20,667 nt of DNA. It comes from CAZIMM01 sp964540415. GTDB taxonomy: Bacteria; Bacillota; Clostridia; Oscillospirales; Acutalibacteraceae. The DNA is taken from positions 1-20,667 of the forward strand of contig CAZIMM010000033.1 of the NCBI GenBank assembly GCA_964540415.1, in the 5' to 3' direction. The translations under genes and the position numbers were made by a program. Position 1 is the first letter of the stretch, and every line of letters begins with the position of its first letter. Positions 7,605 through 14,583 of the stretch are shown here, piece by piece. The notes under the pieces were generated by a model. That model was not told where the DNA came from, did not search any database, and worked only from the letters and a program-made list of their open reading frames with translations.

Positions 7605-8426
7605 TCAGATATTATTATTCACTTTTCTGTATTCGGACGGTGAAATCAAACTGTTTTCTTTGAAAATGTGTGAAAAATATCCGCTGTTGTTGAACCCGCA
7701 TTCCAGTGCAACCTGCAGCACGGAAAGCTCGGTTGTCGCCAGCAGCCTTTTCGCGTTTTTCAGCTTGACACTCAGCACATAGTCCTGAAAGCAAACGGAC
7801 ATCTCTTTTTTGAAGAGCCTTGACAGATGCTCTCTGCTGAAGCCGCACTCATAAGCAACAGTTTCCAGAGAAACGTCATTTTTATAGTTTGCCTCGATGA
7901 ATTTGACGGCAGTCTGTATTGACGGATGAACAACGGGATTTTCGTCTTTCGGCAGGCTTTTTCTCACGGCAAACGAAAAGATCGAGCCGAGTATTCCCGC
8001 CATGTTGAAGGCGGAGAATTCGTCGGAAAGACAATATTCATCGTTGAGTGCAAAAAACAGATTGTGTATTTCCGGCTTGTCCTGCGCCTGAGCCGAAAAC
8101 ACAACAAGCTCAAAGCACTTGTCCTTTGCCGCCTTGAGTTCTTCCGGAATAAATGAATCGTGAACCTCAACGAGAACACGCGAATACTCTTTCGTCCTGT
8201 CGTCTCTGATTGCGTGATGCTCCGCTCCGGCCGGGATGAACACAATGTCTCCGCCGGAAATACGGTATTCTTTGCCGTACATATAGTAGGTCTGGCTGCC
8301 GTTTTCAAGGTAATATATTTCGTGGGTGTTGTGATAATGCTCGGAGGGAAACGGCCGGTGACGTTTGCCCTTGAAACGGGCAACGACAATATCGTCGGGA
8401 AACGCTCTGTAAAAGCCGCCTGACAT
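7605..8426 (-). CDS. AraC-family transcriptional regulator
   Basis: With the ATG at 8426 the protein has 273 residues. The N-terminal half is a cupin-like ligand-binding domain (HYHNTHEIYYLENG, then GGDIVFIPAGAEHHA), and the C-terminal ~100 residues are a double helix-turn-helix of AraC type (ETVAYECGFSREHLSRLFKK, then ALECGFNNSGYFSHIFK, ending SPSEYRK). A longer form from a TTG at 8459 exists, but it would run into the proposed operator; the ATG has AAGGA about 10 bases upstream. It is convergent with the glycosidase gene (30 bp gap) and divergent from the symporter gene. The inferred role is a sensor of the locus sugar and activator of both flanking genes. Confidence 0.9.
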   Translation of the reverse strand: MSGGFYRAFPDDIVVARFKGKRHRPFPSEHYHNTHEIYYLENGSQTYYMYGKEYRISGGDIVFIPAGAEHHAIRDDRTKEYSRVLVEVHDSFIPEELKAAKDKCFELVVFSAQAQDKPEIHNLFFALNDEYCLSDEFSAFNMAGILGSIFSFAVRKSLPKDENPVVHPSIQTAVKFIEANYKNDVSLETVAYECGFSREHLSRLFKKEMSVCFQDYVLSVKLKNAKRLLATTELSVLQVALECGFNNSGYFSHIFKENSLISPSEYRKVNNNI

Positions 8427-8451
8427 AATACCACATTCCTTCGGTTTGAGT

Positions 8452-8495
8452 GATATCAATATTGTAAGTTTTTTCTAGGCGATTGTCAATATATT
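8452..8495. promoter_or_regulatory. Probable AraC-type operator pair between regulator and symporter genes
   Basis: GATATCAAT at 8452-8460 and ATTGTCAAT at 8482-8490 are 30 bp apart, exactly as upstream of the glycosidase gene. TATATT at 8490-8495 is a possible -10 for the symporter gene, whose AAGGAG lies at 8515-8520. The left site sits just before the regulator start and could serve autoregulation. Confidence 0.45.
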
Positions 8496-8526
8496 GTACG
8501 GCGTACATTGTTGAAAGGAGCAAAAA

Positions 8527-10044
8527 ATGAGCATCTCAGAAAAATTCCGCAGAATGAAGAGCAAAATAACCGACAATCCGTCCTTTACGGTGAGGGAGCA
8601 GATTGGCTATGCCGGCGGCATCTTCGGCAACGCAATGTGTCAGGACAGTGCCGGCACTTACGCGGATAAGTTTTTCAGGAACTTTATGGGCATCAAAAGC
8701 AGTCAGATGACTGTTATGGCCAACATACACACTGTTCTGAACTTCATAAGCCCGACTGTGGCGGGTGCTCTTATTGATACGCCTGTCAAACCGGGTCAAC
8801 GAACTCCGACAAAGCGTATTCTGATGATTACTCCCGTGCCGTTTGCGCTTGTCACGTGCATGCTGTTTCTTGTTCCTTTCTCCGAACCGGTAAAGAACTT
8901 CATATGGGCGCTTGTGCTCAAGGCTGTCTATAACACTGTGGACTGTTTTTATGATTTGTCGCTGAATTCCCTGTCACTGCGAATGACAACAAACTCAAAA
9001 GACAGAAAGAATTTCTACACCGTTTCAACACTTGCTTCCGCGCTCGGTTCAATGCTCCCGGGCTGGATTATCCCGATTATTGTCAGCAGAAGCGATGACC
9101 CAGTTATGCAGAAGTGGCTCTATTTTTTGATTGCCCTTGTGTTTGCTGTTCTGGGCGTTGTGACAATGTATATGCCGTTCTTCACGCTCAACGAAAAAAT
9201 AAAGGTTAAGGAAAGAAAAGGAAAAACAAATAATATTGTATGGGACAAAAAAACAATTTCAACTCTTCTTCACAGCCGCTCCTTTGTTGTCACGCAAATT
9301 GCAAACATCTTTGAGCAGATAAGGCAGATATCGTATAATCTGCTCCCGTATATTTATGACGATACATTCAACGATTACGGCATGAAGGCAATCATTGACG
9401 CAATCAGCGGAACGCTTTCTTACGCCGGCCTTCTCTCCGTTCCGTTCATTTCAAATGTTTTTTCGGCGAGAACGGTTATGAGCGGCAGCTTTGCCTTCAC
9501 AGGCTTTTTCTATGGGATTATGGCGCTGTTCGGAATCAATTTCAACTTAGAAAAAATCAGAAAGAGAAGGTATATTATCGGCATGCTTATCGGCATTTCG
9601 GGTATGCCCAACAATGCAATTTCCGCCTCAAAAAAGGTTATTATCGGCGATGCAACAGACTATATGGAATGGTATTCCGAGAAGGAATACGGCGAGCCAA
9701 TCAGGAGTGAGGGACTCATCACCGCAACTCAGGGCATTCTCGGCAATATCAACTCATTCATCAGGGCGAATATCTACAATATTGCGTTCGGTTTTATAAA
9801 ATACAAGGAAAGCACCGTTTCCGGCGCAGGCAAAGCTGTGAAGGTTGTTCAGAGCAGCCAAACACTCAAAGGGATATATCGCTTTTTTACCCTCGCCGGT
9901 GTCATCGGCAACTTCCTTGCCTCAGCTTCTTATCTGTTTGACAATTACAGCGGAAAACGCAAGGAAATGATTCTTCAGCAGCTTGAAGAAATGCGTGCTG
10001 TCCGCGCAAAAAAAGAACAGCTCGAGGCAGCACAAATGGTATGA
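8527..10044 (+). CDS. GPH-family sugar:cation symporter (MFS_2 superfamily)
   Basis: A 505-residue polytopic membrane protein. The start has the typical GPH look (VREQIGYAGGIFGNAMC), followed by about twelve hydrophobic segments and the DATDYMEWY-type loop near residue 378, which resembles the DxxDYxEW signature of MelB-like transporters. The C-terminus is a charged cytosolic tail (EEMRAVRAKKEQLEAAQ). GAAAGGAG precedes the ATG. Members carry glycosides or oligosaccharides into the cell with Na+ or H+. Next to a cytosolic glycosidase and an AraC regulator it is most likely the importer of the glycosidase substrate. A terminator lies 175 bp downstream. Confidence 0.88.
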   Translation: MSISEKFRRMKSKITDNPSFTVREQIGYAGGIFGNAMCQDSAGTYADKFFRNFMGIKSSQMTVMANIHTVLNFISPTVAGALIDTPVKPGQRTPTKRILMITPVPFALVTCMLFLVPFSEPVKNFIWALVLKAVYNTVDCFYDLSLNSLSLRMTTNSKDRKNFYTVSTLASALGSMLPGWIIPIIVSRSDDPVMQKWLYFLIALVFAVLGVVTMYMPFFTLNEKIKVKERKGKTNNIVWDKKTISTLLHSRSFVVTQIANIFEQIRQISYNLLPYIYDDTFNDYGMKAIIDAISGTLSYAGLLSVPFISNVFSARTVMSGSFAFTGFFYGIMALFGINFNLEKIRKRRYIIGMLIGISGMPNNAISASKKVIIGDATDYMEWYSEKEYGEPIRSEGLITATQGILGNINSFIRANIYNIAFGFIKYKESTVSGAGKAVKVVQSSQTLKGIYRFFTLAGVIGNFLASASYLFDNYSGKRKEMILQQLEEMRAVRAKKEQLEAAQMV

Positions 10045-10218
10045 ATAAATATTAAAACTGCTTGATTTTATGCTGCCGGACGCCGACATGGTGCAATTCG
10101 CTGACAGTATAAAGATTTTCGGTAAGCTTTCACTGCGGAAATTTGTATGCGATTATAAAAATGTTCCGGCAGTTACCGTAAATAAATCATCCGTTGCACT
10201 TTATCATGCAGATAAAAT

Positions 10219-10253
10219 AAAACCCATCTCATCACGAGGTGGGTTTTGTTGTT
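10219..10253. terminator. Terminator after the symporter gene
   Basis: AAAACCCATCTC pairs with GAGGTGGGTTTT (12 bp, one G-U pair) around a 5-base loop, with T residues after and A residues before, so it may work in both directions. The remaining gene-free sequence (10045-10218 and 10254-10458) shows nothing that I can support. Confidence 0.8.
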
Positions 10254-10458
10254 GAATCAATCACGAACGGCTGCAAATAAGGCCTTGCGCGGCGTTTTTT
10301 ATGTTGGCATTTGTATGAAGGACATCGGATATAATGCAATAATTGACGGAAAATTTTTAAAGCGGTTATTGATTTTTTCCGAATACGGGATGCTGCCCCT
10401 TTGCGGGTTATCGTGCAGAGTACAGGCAATCATCAATGCTGCGTGCTGAAACCGATTT

Positions 10459-10908
10459 TCAATTGTTTTTTGCATATTCCCGCAGATTTGAAGCAACCAG
10501 CAGCAAACTCTCATATAGGATTTTTCTGTTTTCATCCGTAAGTCCGCTGCCGGCATTAAGAATAATTTCATCAACTATTCCGTTCATTTTTTCGGATAAT
10601 TGCTGCCCCGACTCAGTGAGCCGCAATTCGGCTCTGTACTTGCGCTTGTCAATCGGTTCGGTGCAGGAAACATATCCGGCTTTAATAAGATCAGCTATGC
10701 TCCGCGATACTGAACCTTTATCAAGAGAGCTCAGCTCGGATATTTCAGCCGCAGTCAGCGGTCCGTTCTCGTGTTGAAGAAAAAACAAGCACATAAAGTG
10801 GGAGCTTTTCAACCCCAGCGGTTTCATCGCCTGAGCCTTGATTTTTTGCATGCTCCGCCATATGTCCGAGATAGTCAAAGAAAATGTTTCAAATCTGTCT
10901 TCTAGCAT
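10459..10908 (-). CDS. MarR-family transcriptional regulator
   Basis: 149 residues from the ATG at 10908. The winged helix is clear: LTAAEISELSSLDKGSVSRS as recognition region, then GYVSCTEPIDKRKYRAELRL with the wing, and flanking dimerisation helices. The start is decided by the promoter: TTGACA and TAATAT on the minus strand (10965-10937) put transcription start near 10930, excluding longer forms, and GAGG lies 9 bases before this ATG. It is divergent from the leuA transcription unit. A perfect inverted repeat overlaps the leuA -35 box, so this MarR protein may regulate that promoter. Its signal is unknown. Confidence 0.88.
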   Translation of the reverse strand: MLEDRFETFSLTISDIWRSMQKIKAQAMKPLGLKSSHFMCLFFLQHENGPLTAAEISELSSLDKGSVSRSIADLIKAGYVSCTEPIDKRKYRAELRLTESGQQLSEKMNGIVDEIILNAGSGLTDENRKILYESLLLVASNLREYAKNN

Positions 10909-10936
10909 AAACACCGACCTCATTGAATATATATGT

Positions 10937-10965
10937 ATATTACGGCTGCTATGAGGATATGTCAA
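10937..10965 (-). promoter_or_regulatory. Promoter of the marR gene
   Basis: On the minus strand TTGACA (10965-10960) is separated by 17 bp from TAATAT (10942-10937). It is a near-consensus housekeeping promoter ahead of the MarR start. Confidence 0.75.
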
Positions 10966-11008
10966 CACTGAAAATGAACTTTTTGAAAAATACACAAATA
11001 TCATTAAA

Positions 11009-11053
11009 GATGTTGACAAGACAACATCTCTGTGCTATATTGTTGGCAACATC
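11009..11053 (+). promoter_or_regulatory. leuA leader promoter with overlapping inverted-repeat operator
   Basis: TTGACA at 11013-11018, a 17 bp spacer and TATATT at 11036-11041 make a strong promoter. GATGTTG (11009-11015) and CAACATC (11022-11028) form a perfect 7 bp inverted repeat with a 6 bp centre across the -35 box. A second palindrome, TGTTGGCAACA at 11041-11051, covers the expected transcription start and is followed by another CAACATC half-site end. This placement fits a repressor; the divergent MarR is the obvious candidate, by inference. Confidence 0.7.
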
Positions 11054-11074
11054 AAAAAGAGGAGGAAAATTTTG

Positions 11075-11179
11075 GTGTATATCGGTTTTGCAGCCCTGAA
11101 TATCCTTATACTGACTGTCGTACTACTTAACGACGGTCAAATGGCGCGTTGGCTGCAAAGAGCACATGATTTATCGTAA
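11075..11179 (+). CDS. leuA leader peptide rich in Leu, Ile and Val
   Basis: A 34-codon frame starting at GTG 11075 (or TTG 11072) after a consensus AGGAGG at 11060-11065. Residues 8-18 read LNILILTVVLL: nine of eleven are branched-chain amino acids, coded by CTG, ATC, CTT, ATA, CTG, GTC, GTA, CTA and CTT. The tail is NDGQMARWLQRAHDLS, then TAA. A strong terminator begins 14 bases after the stop and leuA follows at 11284. This is the arrangement of amino-acid-controlled leader peptides of leu and ilv operons, in which ribosome stalling for lack of charged tRNA prevents termination. A small membrane protein is the alternative reading, because the run is also hydrophobic, but the position, terminator and pairing favour a leader. 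Confidence 0.72.
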   Translation: MYIGFAALNILILTVVLLNDGQMARWLQRAHDLS

Positions 11180-11225
11180 AATTTCGATTTTTCATCGGCT
11201 TGCAGTGCAACAGCTGCAAGCCGAT
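11086..11225 (+). promoter_or_regulatory. Transcription attenuator of leuA with exclusive RNA pairings
   Basis: Segment 1, TTTTGCAGCC (11086-11095), pairs with segment 2, GGCTGCAAAG (11151-11160), over 10 bp including one G-U. Segment 2 can instead pair with segment 3: GTTG-G-CTGCAA (11148-11158) with TTGCAG-TG-CAAC (11200-11211). Segment 3 also forms the terminator stem with segment 4 (11194-11205 with 11214-11225). A ribosome stalled at codons 8-18 (11096-11128) would cover segment 1 and free segment 2 for the antiterminator; one that reaches the stop would cover segment 2 and allow termination. This is the logic of the trp, his and leu attenuators. Confidence 0.7.
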
Positions 11226-11229
11226 TTTT
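11194..11229 (+). terminator. Attenuator terminator upstream of leuA
   Basis: ATCGGCTTGCAG pairs perfectly with CTGCAAGCCGAT around an 8-base loop, followed by TTTT. CGTAAAAT upstream and ATTTTACG downstream can extend the stem. Confidence 0.85.
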
Positions 11230-11283
11230 ATTTTACGGTAAAATCCCGCGAACAGACCGTACATCGGTCAGAAGGAGGATGCA

Positions 11284-12819
11284 ATGAGTAAAAACATCAA
11301 GGTATTTGACACAACGCTGCGTGACGGCGAACAGGCTCCGGGGTGCAGCATGAGCCTTCAGGAAAAAATTGAGGTTGCGAAACAGCTTGAAGCACTGAAT
11401 GTTGACATTATTGAGGCGGGCTTTGCTGCATCATCTCCCGAGGATTTTAAGTCCGTGTGTAAAATCGCTTCTGCCGTAAAAAACTGCAGTGTGGCTTCGC
11501 TTGCACGCTGCACGAGGCCGGACATAGATGCCGCATACAGCGCTCTGAAAAGCGCCGTTTCACCGCGAATTCACGTTTTCATCGCGACCTCACCCCTGCA
11601 TTTGCAATACAAGCTGAAAATGAGCAAAGCACAGGTGCTTGAGCGCACAGAAGAAATGGTCGGATATGCAAAATCGCTTTGCGGAGACATCGAGTTTTCC
11701 GCGGAGGATGCTACACGCAGCGAGCCGGAATTTTTAGCGGAGGTTGTCAGAACCGCAATTGCGGCAGGTGCCTCGGTGATAAACATACCGGACACGGTCG
11801 GGTACACCTCGCCTTCGGAAATGCGCTCTATTATTGAAAAACTCCGCGCCGATGTTCCGGAATGCGACGGAATTGAGCTGTCCGTTCACTGCCATAACGA
11901 TCTCGGGCTTGCAACGGCAAATACGCTTGCCGGTGTGCTCGGCGGAGCGTGCCAGGTTGAATGTACACTCGGGGGGCTGGGCGAACGCGCCGGGAACGCA
12001 CCGCTTGAAGAGGTGATTATGGCAATAAAAACACGCGCCGATATTTATCCGCTCGGCACCCGTGTGGAAACGTCGCAGATTTACAATGCGTGCAAAACTG
12101 TTTTCGGCGTGATCGGTCGGGCAATTCCGTTCAACAAGCCAATCGTCGGCACAAATGCCTTTGCGCATGAGTCGGGAATTCATCAGCACGGTGTTCTGGC
12201 GAACCGAAAAACTTATGAAATTATGCTGCCGGAAACGATAGGCATTCCCGGAAACCAGATTGTTTTGGGAAAGCATTCGGGTCGGCACGCATTTGACGAA
12301 AAACTCGCTTCCATGGGAATCATGCTGTCGCAGGAAAACGCCGAGCGCTGCTTTTCCGATTTTAAAAAGCTTTGCGGCAGCAAAAAAGACGTTACCGAGC
12401 GTGACATTGAAGCCATCGCCCGCGGAGTTTCCCCCGAAGTCACGAGCGATATGTATGTGCTGAGGAGCTTTCGCGTACACACCGGCAACACAGAGGTTTC
12501 AACTGCCGTAATATCTCTTGAAAAAGACGGCGAAATAAAAGAGGATGTTGCTCTCGGTAACGGCCCCGTGGATGCATCATACAAAGCCATAGACAAGATT
12601 GTTATGCCGCCTAAGTTTGTGCTGGAGAACTATTTTATACAGTCTGTTTCGGCAGGAATGGATACGCTCGGAGAGGTTGTTACGATAATCCGATATAACG
12701 ACAAAACCTTCTCGGCAAAAGGGATTTCCACCGACATTATTGAAGCGAGCATTGTCTCCTACATTCGAACTCTTAACAAACTGATGGAGCACTGCAAATC
12801 GGAGGAGAGCAATACATGA
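11284..12819 (+). CDS. leuA: 2-isopropylmalate synthase
   Basis: Condenses 2-oxoisovalerate with acetyl-CoA, the first committed step of leucine synthesis in the cytosol. The 511-residue length is typical. Seen: FDTTLRDGEQAPG at the N-terminus (metal and substrate binding), HCHNDLGLATAN with the metal-binding histidines, LGERAGNAPLEE, and NAFAHESGIHQHG in the linker. The C-terminal region from about residue 385 has the look of the LeuA allosteric dimer domain, which binds leucine. AGGAGG precedes the ATG, and a small hairpin (GACCG/CGGTC, 11256-11270) lies just before it. Expression is probably set by the attenuator upstream. Its stop overlaps the ATG of another frame that is cut after a few codons. 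Citramalate or homocitrate synthases are relatives, but the leader rich in Leu codons supports leuA. Confidence 0.92.
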   Translation: MSKNIKVFDTTLRDGEQAPGCSMSLQEKIEVAKQLEALNVDIIEAGFAASSPEDFKSVCKIASAVKNCSVASLARCTRPDIDAAYSALKSAVSPRIHVFIATSPLHLQYKLKMSKAQVLERTEEMVGYAKSLCGDIEFSAEDATRSEPEFLAEVVRTAIAAGASVINIPDTVGYTSPSEMRSIIEKLRADVPECDGIELSVHCHNDLGLATANTLAGVLGGACQVECTLGGLGERAGNAPLEEVIMAIKTRADIYPLGTRVETSQIYNACKTVFGVIGRAIPFNKPIVGTNAFAHESGIHQHGVLANRKTYEIMLPETIGIPGNQIVLGKHSGRHAFDEKLASMGIMLSQENAERCFSDFKKLCGSKKDVTERDIEAIARGVSPEVTSDMYVLRSFRVHTGNTEVSTAVISLEKDGEIKEDVALGNGPVDASYKAIDKIVMPPKFVLENYFIQSVSAGMDTLGEVVTIIRYNDKTFSAKGISTDIIEASIVSYIRTLNKLMEHCKSEESNT

Positions 12820-12860
12820 CAATGATACAAGAATTATTGCAGCTCACCGCGGCAAGGTGA
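12816..12860 (+). pseudogene. Remnant of a gene once coupled to leuA
   Basis: ATGA at 12816-12819 overlaps the leuA stop and opens MTMIQELLQLTAAR before a TGA. The last codons already lie in the dispersed repeat, which starts at about 12849, so about 11 codons of original sequence remain. The MTM-I--L pattern resembles LeuC N-termini (3-isopropylmalate dehydratase large subunit), the usual neighbour of leuA, but this is too short to prove. Confidence 0.35.
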
Positions 12861-13057
12861 GGTGAACAAAAAAGAAGCAGTGCGAGGTGCTTTGAGCGAG
12901 CAATGCGGCAGTGTTTCTGCGGTACAATTTCAAACCCTTCTGCCGCTTCCGAACAAGAACACAGGCATCGTGTAAATGCCTGTGTTCTTCTTTCACGCAA
13001 CTGACCGTAAACGTCTTTTAACAAGTCTTTTTGTTTTCTGCCGTTTGCGGAGTATAA
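12849..13057 (+). repeat. Dispersed ~215 bp repeat, copy B
   Basis: Second copy of the element at 5256-5474, in the same orientation. It lies 29 bp after leuA and seems to have cut the following gene. The inner arms GCGGCAG and CTGCCGC (about 12904-12946) replace the CAGAGGG/CCCTCTG pair of copy A: different sequence, same ability to pair. Confidence 0.7.
12955..12992 (+). terminator. Terminator hairpin in repeat copy B, after leuA
   Basis: AAGAACACAGGCAT pairs perfectly over 14 bp with ATGCCTGTGTTCTT around a 7-base loop, followed by a short T-rich stretch. It probably now ends the leuA transcript. Confidence 0.75.
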
Positions 13058-13207
13058 TGAATATGCCGAAAAGGTCAATTGTTTGAAGAGACATCGTTAT
13101 TATAAAAATATGCCTGTGTAATTGGCGCTGCCCGCTTTATAATGGGCTGAAACTGTGCTATAATCAGAAAAAAATCAGTGCGTGTCGAATTCTGTTTGAA
13201 AAAAGAC

Positions 13208-13244
13208 TTGATTTATCTTTATACATAGTGTTATAACAAGATAA
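13208..13244 (+). promoter_or_regulatory. Candidate corA promoter with dyad
   Basis: TTGATT at 13208-13213 and TATAAC at 13232-13237 are 18 bp apart. TTATCTT (13213-13219) and AAGATAA (13238-13244) form a 7 bp dyad over the promoter, a possible operator. An extended -10 (TGCTATAAT, 13156-13164) lies upstream as an alternative. Either would give a leader of several hundred bases. Confidence 0.35.
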
Positions 13245-13345
13245 GAGAATTCATATACCAAAGCGATATTATCTGTTTTTAATGCAGAAAAGTGAAGACA
13301 AATCTGATATTTATTAAAGATGATGAATAATTATCGGTTACAAGT

Positions 13346-13612
13346 GTTCATGATAACAAGGAAGAACAAGTGAACCCGGAAATTTCGAAATTACTCCGGC
13401 AATATGCGCGTACAATTACTAAATGTTAAAACGGACGAACACCGTTTTCACGGGAAAACATACTCTTGCCTAAGGCGAGAGCTTTGTGATAGCCATTGCA
13501 AAAAACTATCGGAAAAGGAGGATAAATCTTTAATGGATCCGGCACATAGTATTGAAGTTCCCCGATGTTGCACAAATAAAAAATAGCACTGTGCTTTTCG
13601 CGGCACAGTGCT
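13346..13612 (+). promoter_or_regulatory. Structured 5' leader of the corA gene
   Basis: Successive hairpins can be drawn: GTTCA/TGAAC (13346-13375), CCGGA/TCCGG around the palindrome AATTTCGAAATT (13376-13399), AAAACGG/CCGTTTT (13428-13448), CTCTTGCC/GGCGAGAG with a 3-base loop (13463-13481), GATAG/CTATC (13488-13510), and AGCACTGTGC/GCACAGTGCT (13585-13612) just before the corA ribosome binding site. A 17-codon frame lies between the last two. It does not match the M-box, yybP-ykoY or NiCo consensus as I know them. It may be an unclassified Mg2+- or translation-responsive leader. Confidence 0.45.
13533..13586 (+). CDS. Possible 17-residue leader peptide before corA
   Basis: AAGGAGG at 13515-13521 is followed 11 bases later by ATG and the frame MDPAHSIEVPRCCTNKK, ending with TAG. 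The stop lies at the base of the 10 bp hairpin that precedes the corA ribosome binding site. A start Asp-Pro recalls MgtL, the leader peptide of the enterobacterial Mg2+ transporter, whose acidic-proline start destabilises ribosomes at low Mg2+; that analogy is inference. The spacing is rather long. Confidence 0.35.
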   Translation: MDPAHSIEVPRCCTNKK

Positions 13613-13628
13613 GCGAAAGGATGAAAAT

Positions 13629-14573
13629 ATGTTAAACTACTATTGCTCTGAAGACAAGCATCTGAGCAAAATCAGCACTCCTCAAAACGGTTGCTGGGCT
13701 TCCGCAATCGCACCCACCGAACAAGAATTGGAATTTCTTGCAGAATATTACGCGTTGGATAAGGATATTCTGCAGGCAGCGCTTGACGAGGATGAACGCT
13801 CGAGAATTGACATTGACACCGGCTATAAAATGATTCTTGTAAACATTCCGGCTGTTGAGGAACATCAGGACAAAGAATTATACCGGACAATACCTCTTTC
13901 AATAATTATTGTTGATTCCGCTATCATAACCGTATGCAGTGAAGAATCCCCGATAATAAGTGCGTTTGAAAATAACCGCATCAGGGATTTTCATACCCAG
14001 ATGAAGTCCCGGTTTGTTCTTCAGATTCTGTATCAGACAGATATTATTTACATGCAATATCTGCATAATATTGACAAGAAAAGCGACGAGGTGGAAAACA
14101 AACTTCATAAGTCAACGAAAAACCGTGAGTTGATTGAGCTGCTCAAACTTGAAAAAAGCCTTGTTTATTTCACAACTGCGCTGCGTTCAAATGAATCCGT
14201 TCTGGAAAAGCTGCTTCGTTCCGAACTGGTCAAGAGATATCCGGAGGATGCGGAGCTGCTTGAGGATGTTATTGTTGAGAATAAACAGGCAATCGAAATG
14301 TCAAACATATACAGCGGAATTCTCAGCGGAATGATGGATGCTTTTGCTTCGGTTATATCGAACAATCTGAACATCGTTATGAAAGTTCTGGCCATCGTAA
14401 CAATTGTGATGGCAATTCCGACGATGCTGTTCAGCGCATACGGAATGAATGTGAAAATTACCGGTATGCCGTTTGCTCAAAGCCAATGGGGATTTTTGAT
14501 TATCATCGGATTATCCGTTGTATTCAGCATCATCGCGGCCGTCGCCTTCAATAAAATCAAGTGGTTCAGATAA
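13629..14573 (+). CDS. corA: CorA-family magnesium/divalent cation channel
   Basis: 314 residues from the ATG at 13629, which has AAAGGA 7 bases upstream. The N-terminal ~240 residues are the acidic, helix-rich cytosolic funnel. Two membrane helices end the protein: about 250-271, closed by the signature Gly272-Met273-Asn274 (AYGMN) that forms the selectivity filter, and about 290-312. The C-terminus is basic (FNKIKWFR), as in CorA. Members form pentamers that let Mg2+ (some Co2+ or Ni2+, or Zn2+ in the ZntB branch) into the cell. A perfect terminator lies about 210 bp downstream. The long structured leader suggests control at RNA level. Confidence 0.92.
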   Translation: MLNYYCSEDKHLSKISTPQNGCWASAIAPTEQELEFLAEYYALDKDILQAALDEDERSRIDIDTGYKMILVNIPAVEEHQDKELYRTIPLSIIIVDSAIITVCSEESPIISAFENNRIRDFHTQMKSRFVLQILYQTDIIYMQYLHNIDKKSDEVENKLHKSTKNRELIELLKLEKSLVYFTTALRSNESVLEKLLRSELVKRYPEDAELLEDVIVENKQAIEMSNIYSGILSGMMDAFASVISNNLNIVMKVLAIVTIVMAIPTMLFSAYGMNVKITGMPFAQSQWGFLIIIGLSVVFSIIAAVAFNKIKWFR

Positions 14574-14583
14574 GCCGGCAGCT

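Noticed and set aside
10070..10255. A 61-residue plus-strand frame after the symporter gene
   Set aside because: It lacks a ribosome binding site, shows no recognisable motif and ends inside the terminator hairpin.
10245..10458. Short frames on both strands between symporter terminator and marR
   Set aside because: No start signals or family resemblance; most are shadows extending from the marR region.
11042..11283. T-box leader for leuA
   Set aside because: No T-box sequence or specifier-loop arrangement is visible; the peptide leader with alternative pairings explains the terminator better.
13346..13628. M-box, c-di-GMP or guanidine-II riboswitch before corA
   Set aside because: Single resemblances such as the ACGA in one loop occur, but the conserved cores and paired loops of these families are missing.
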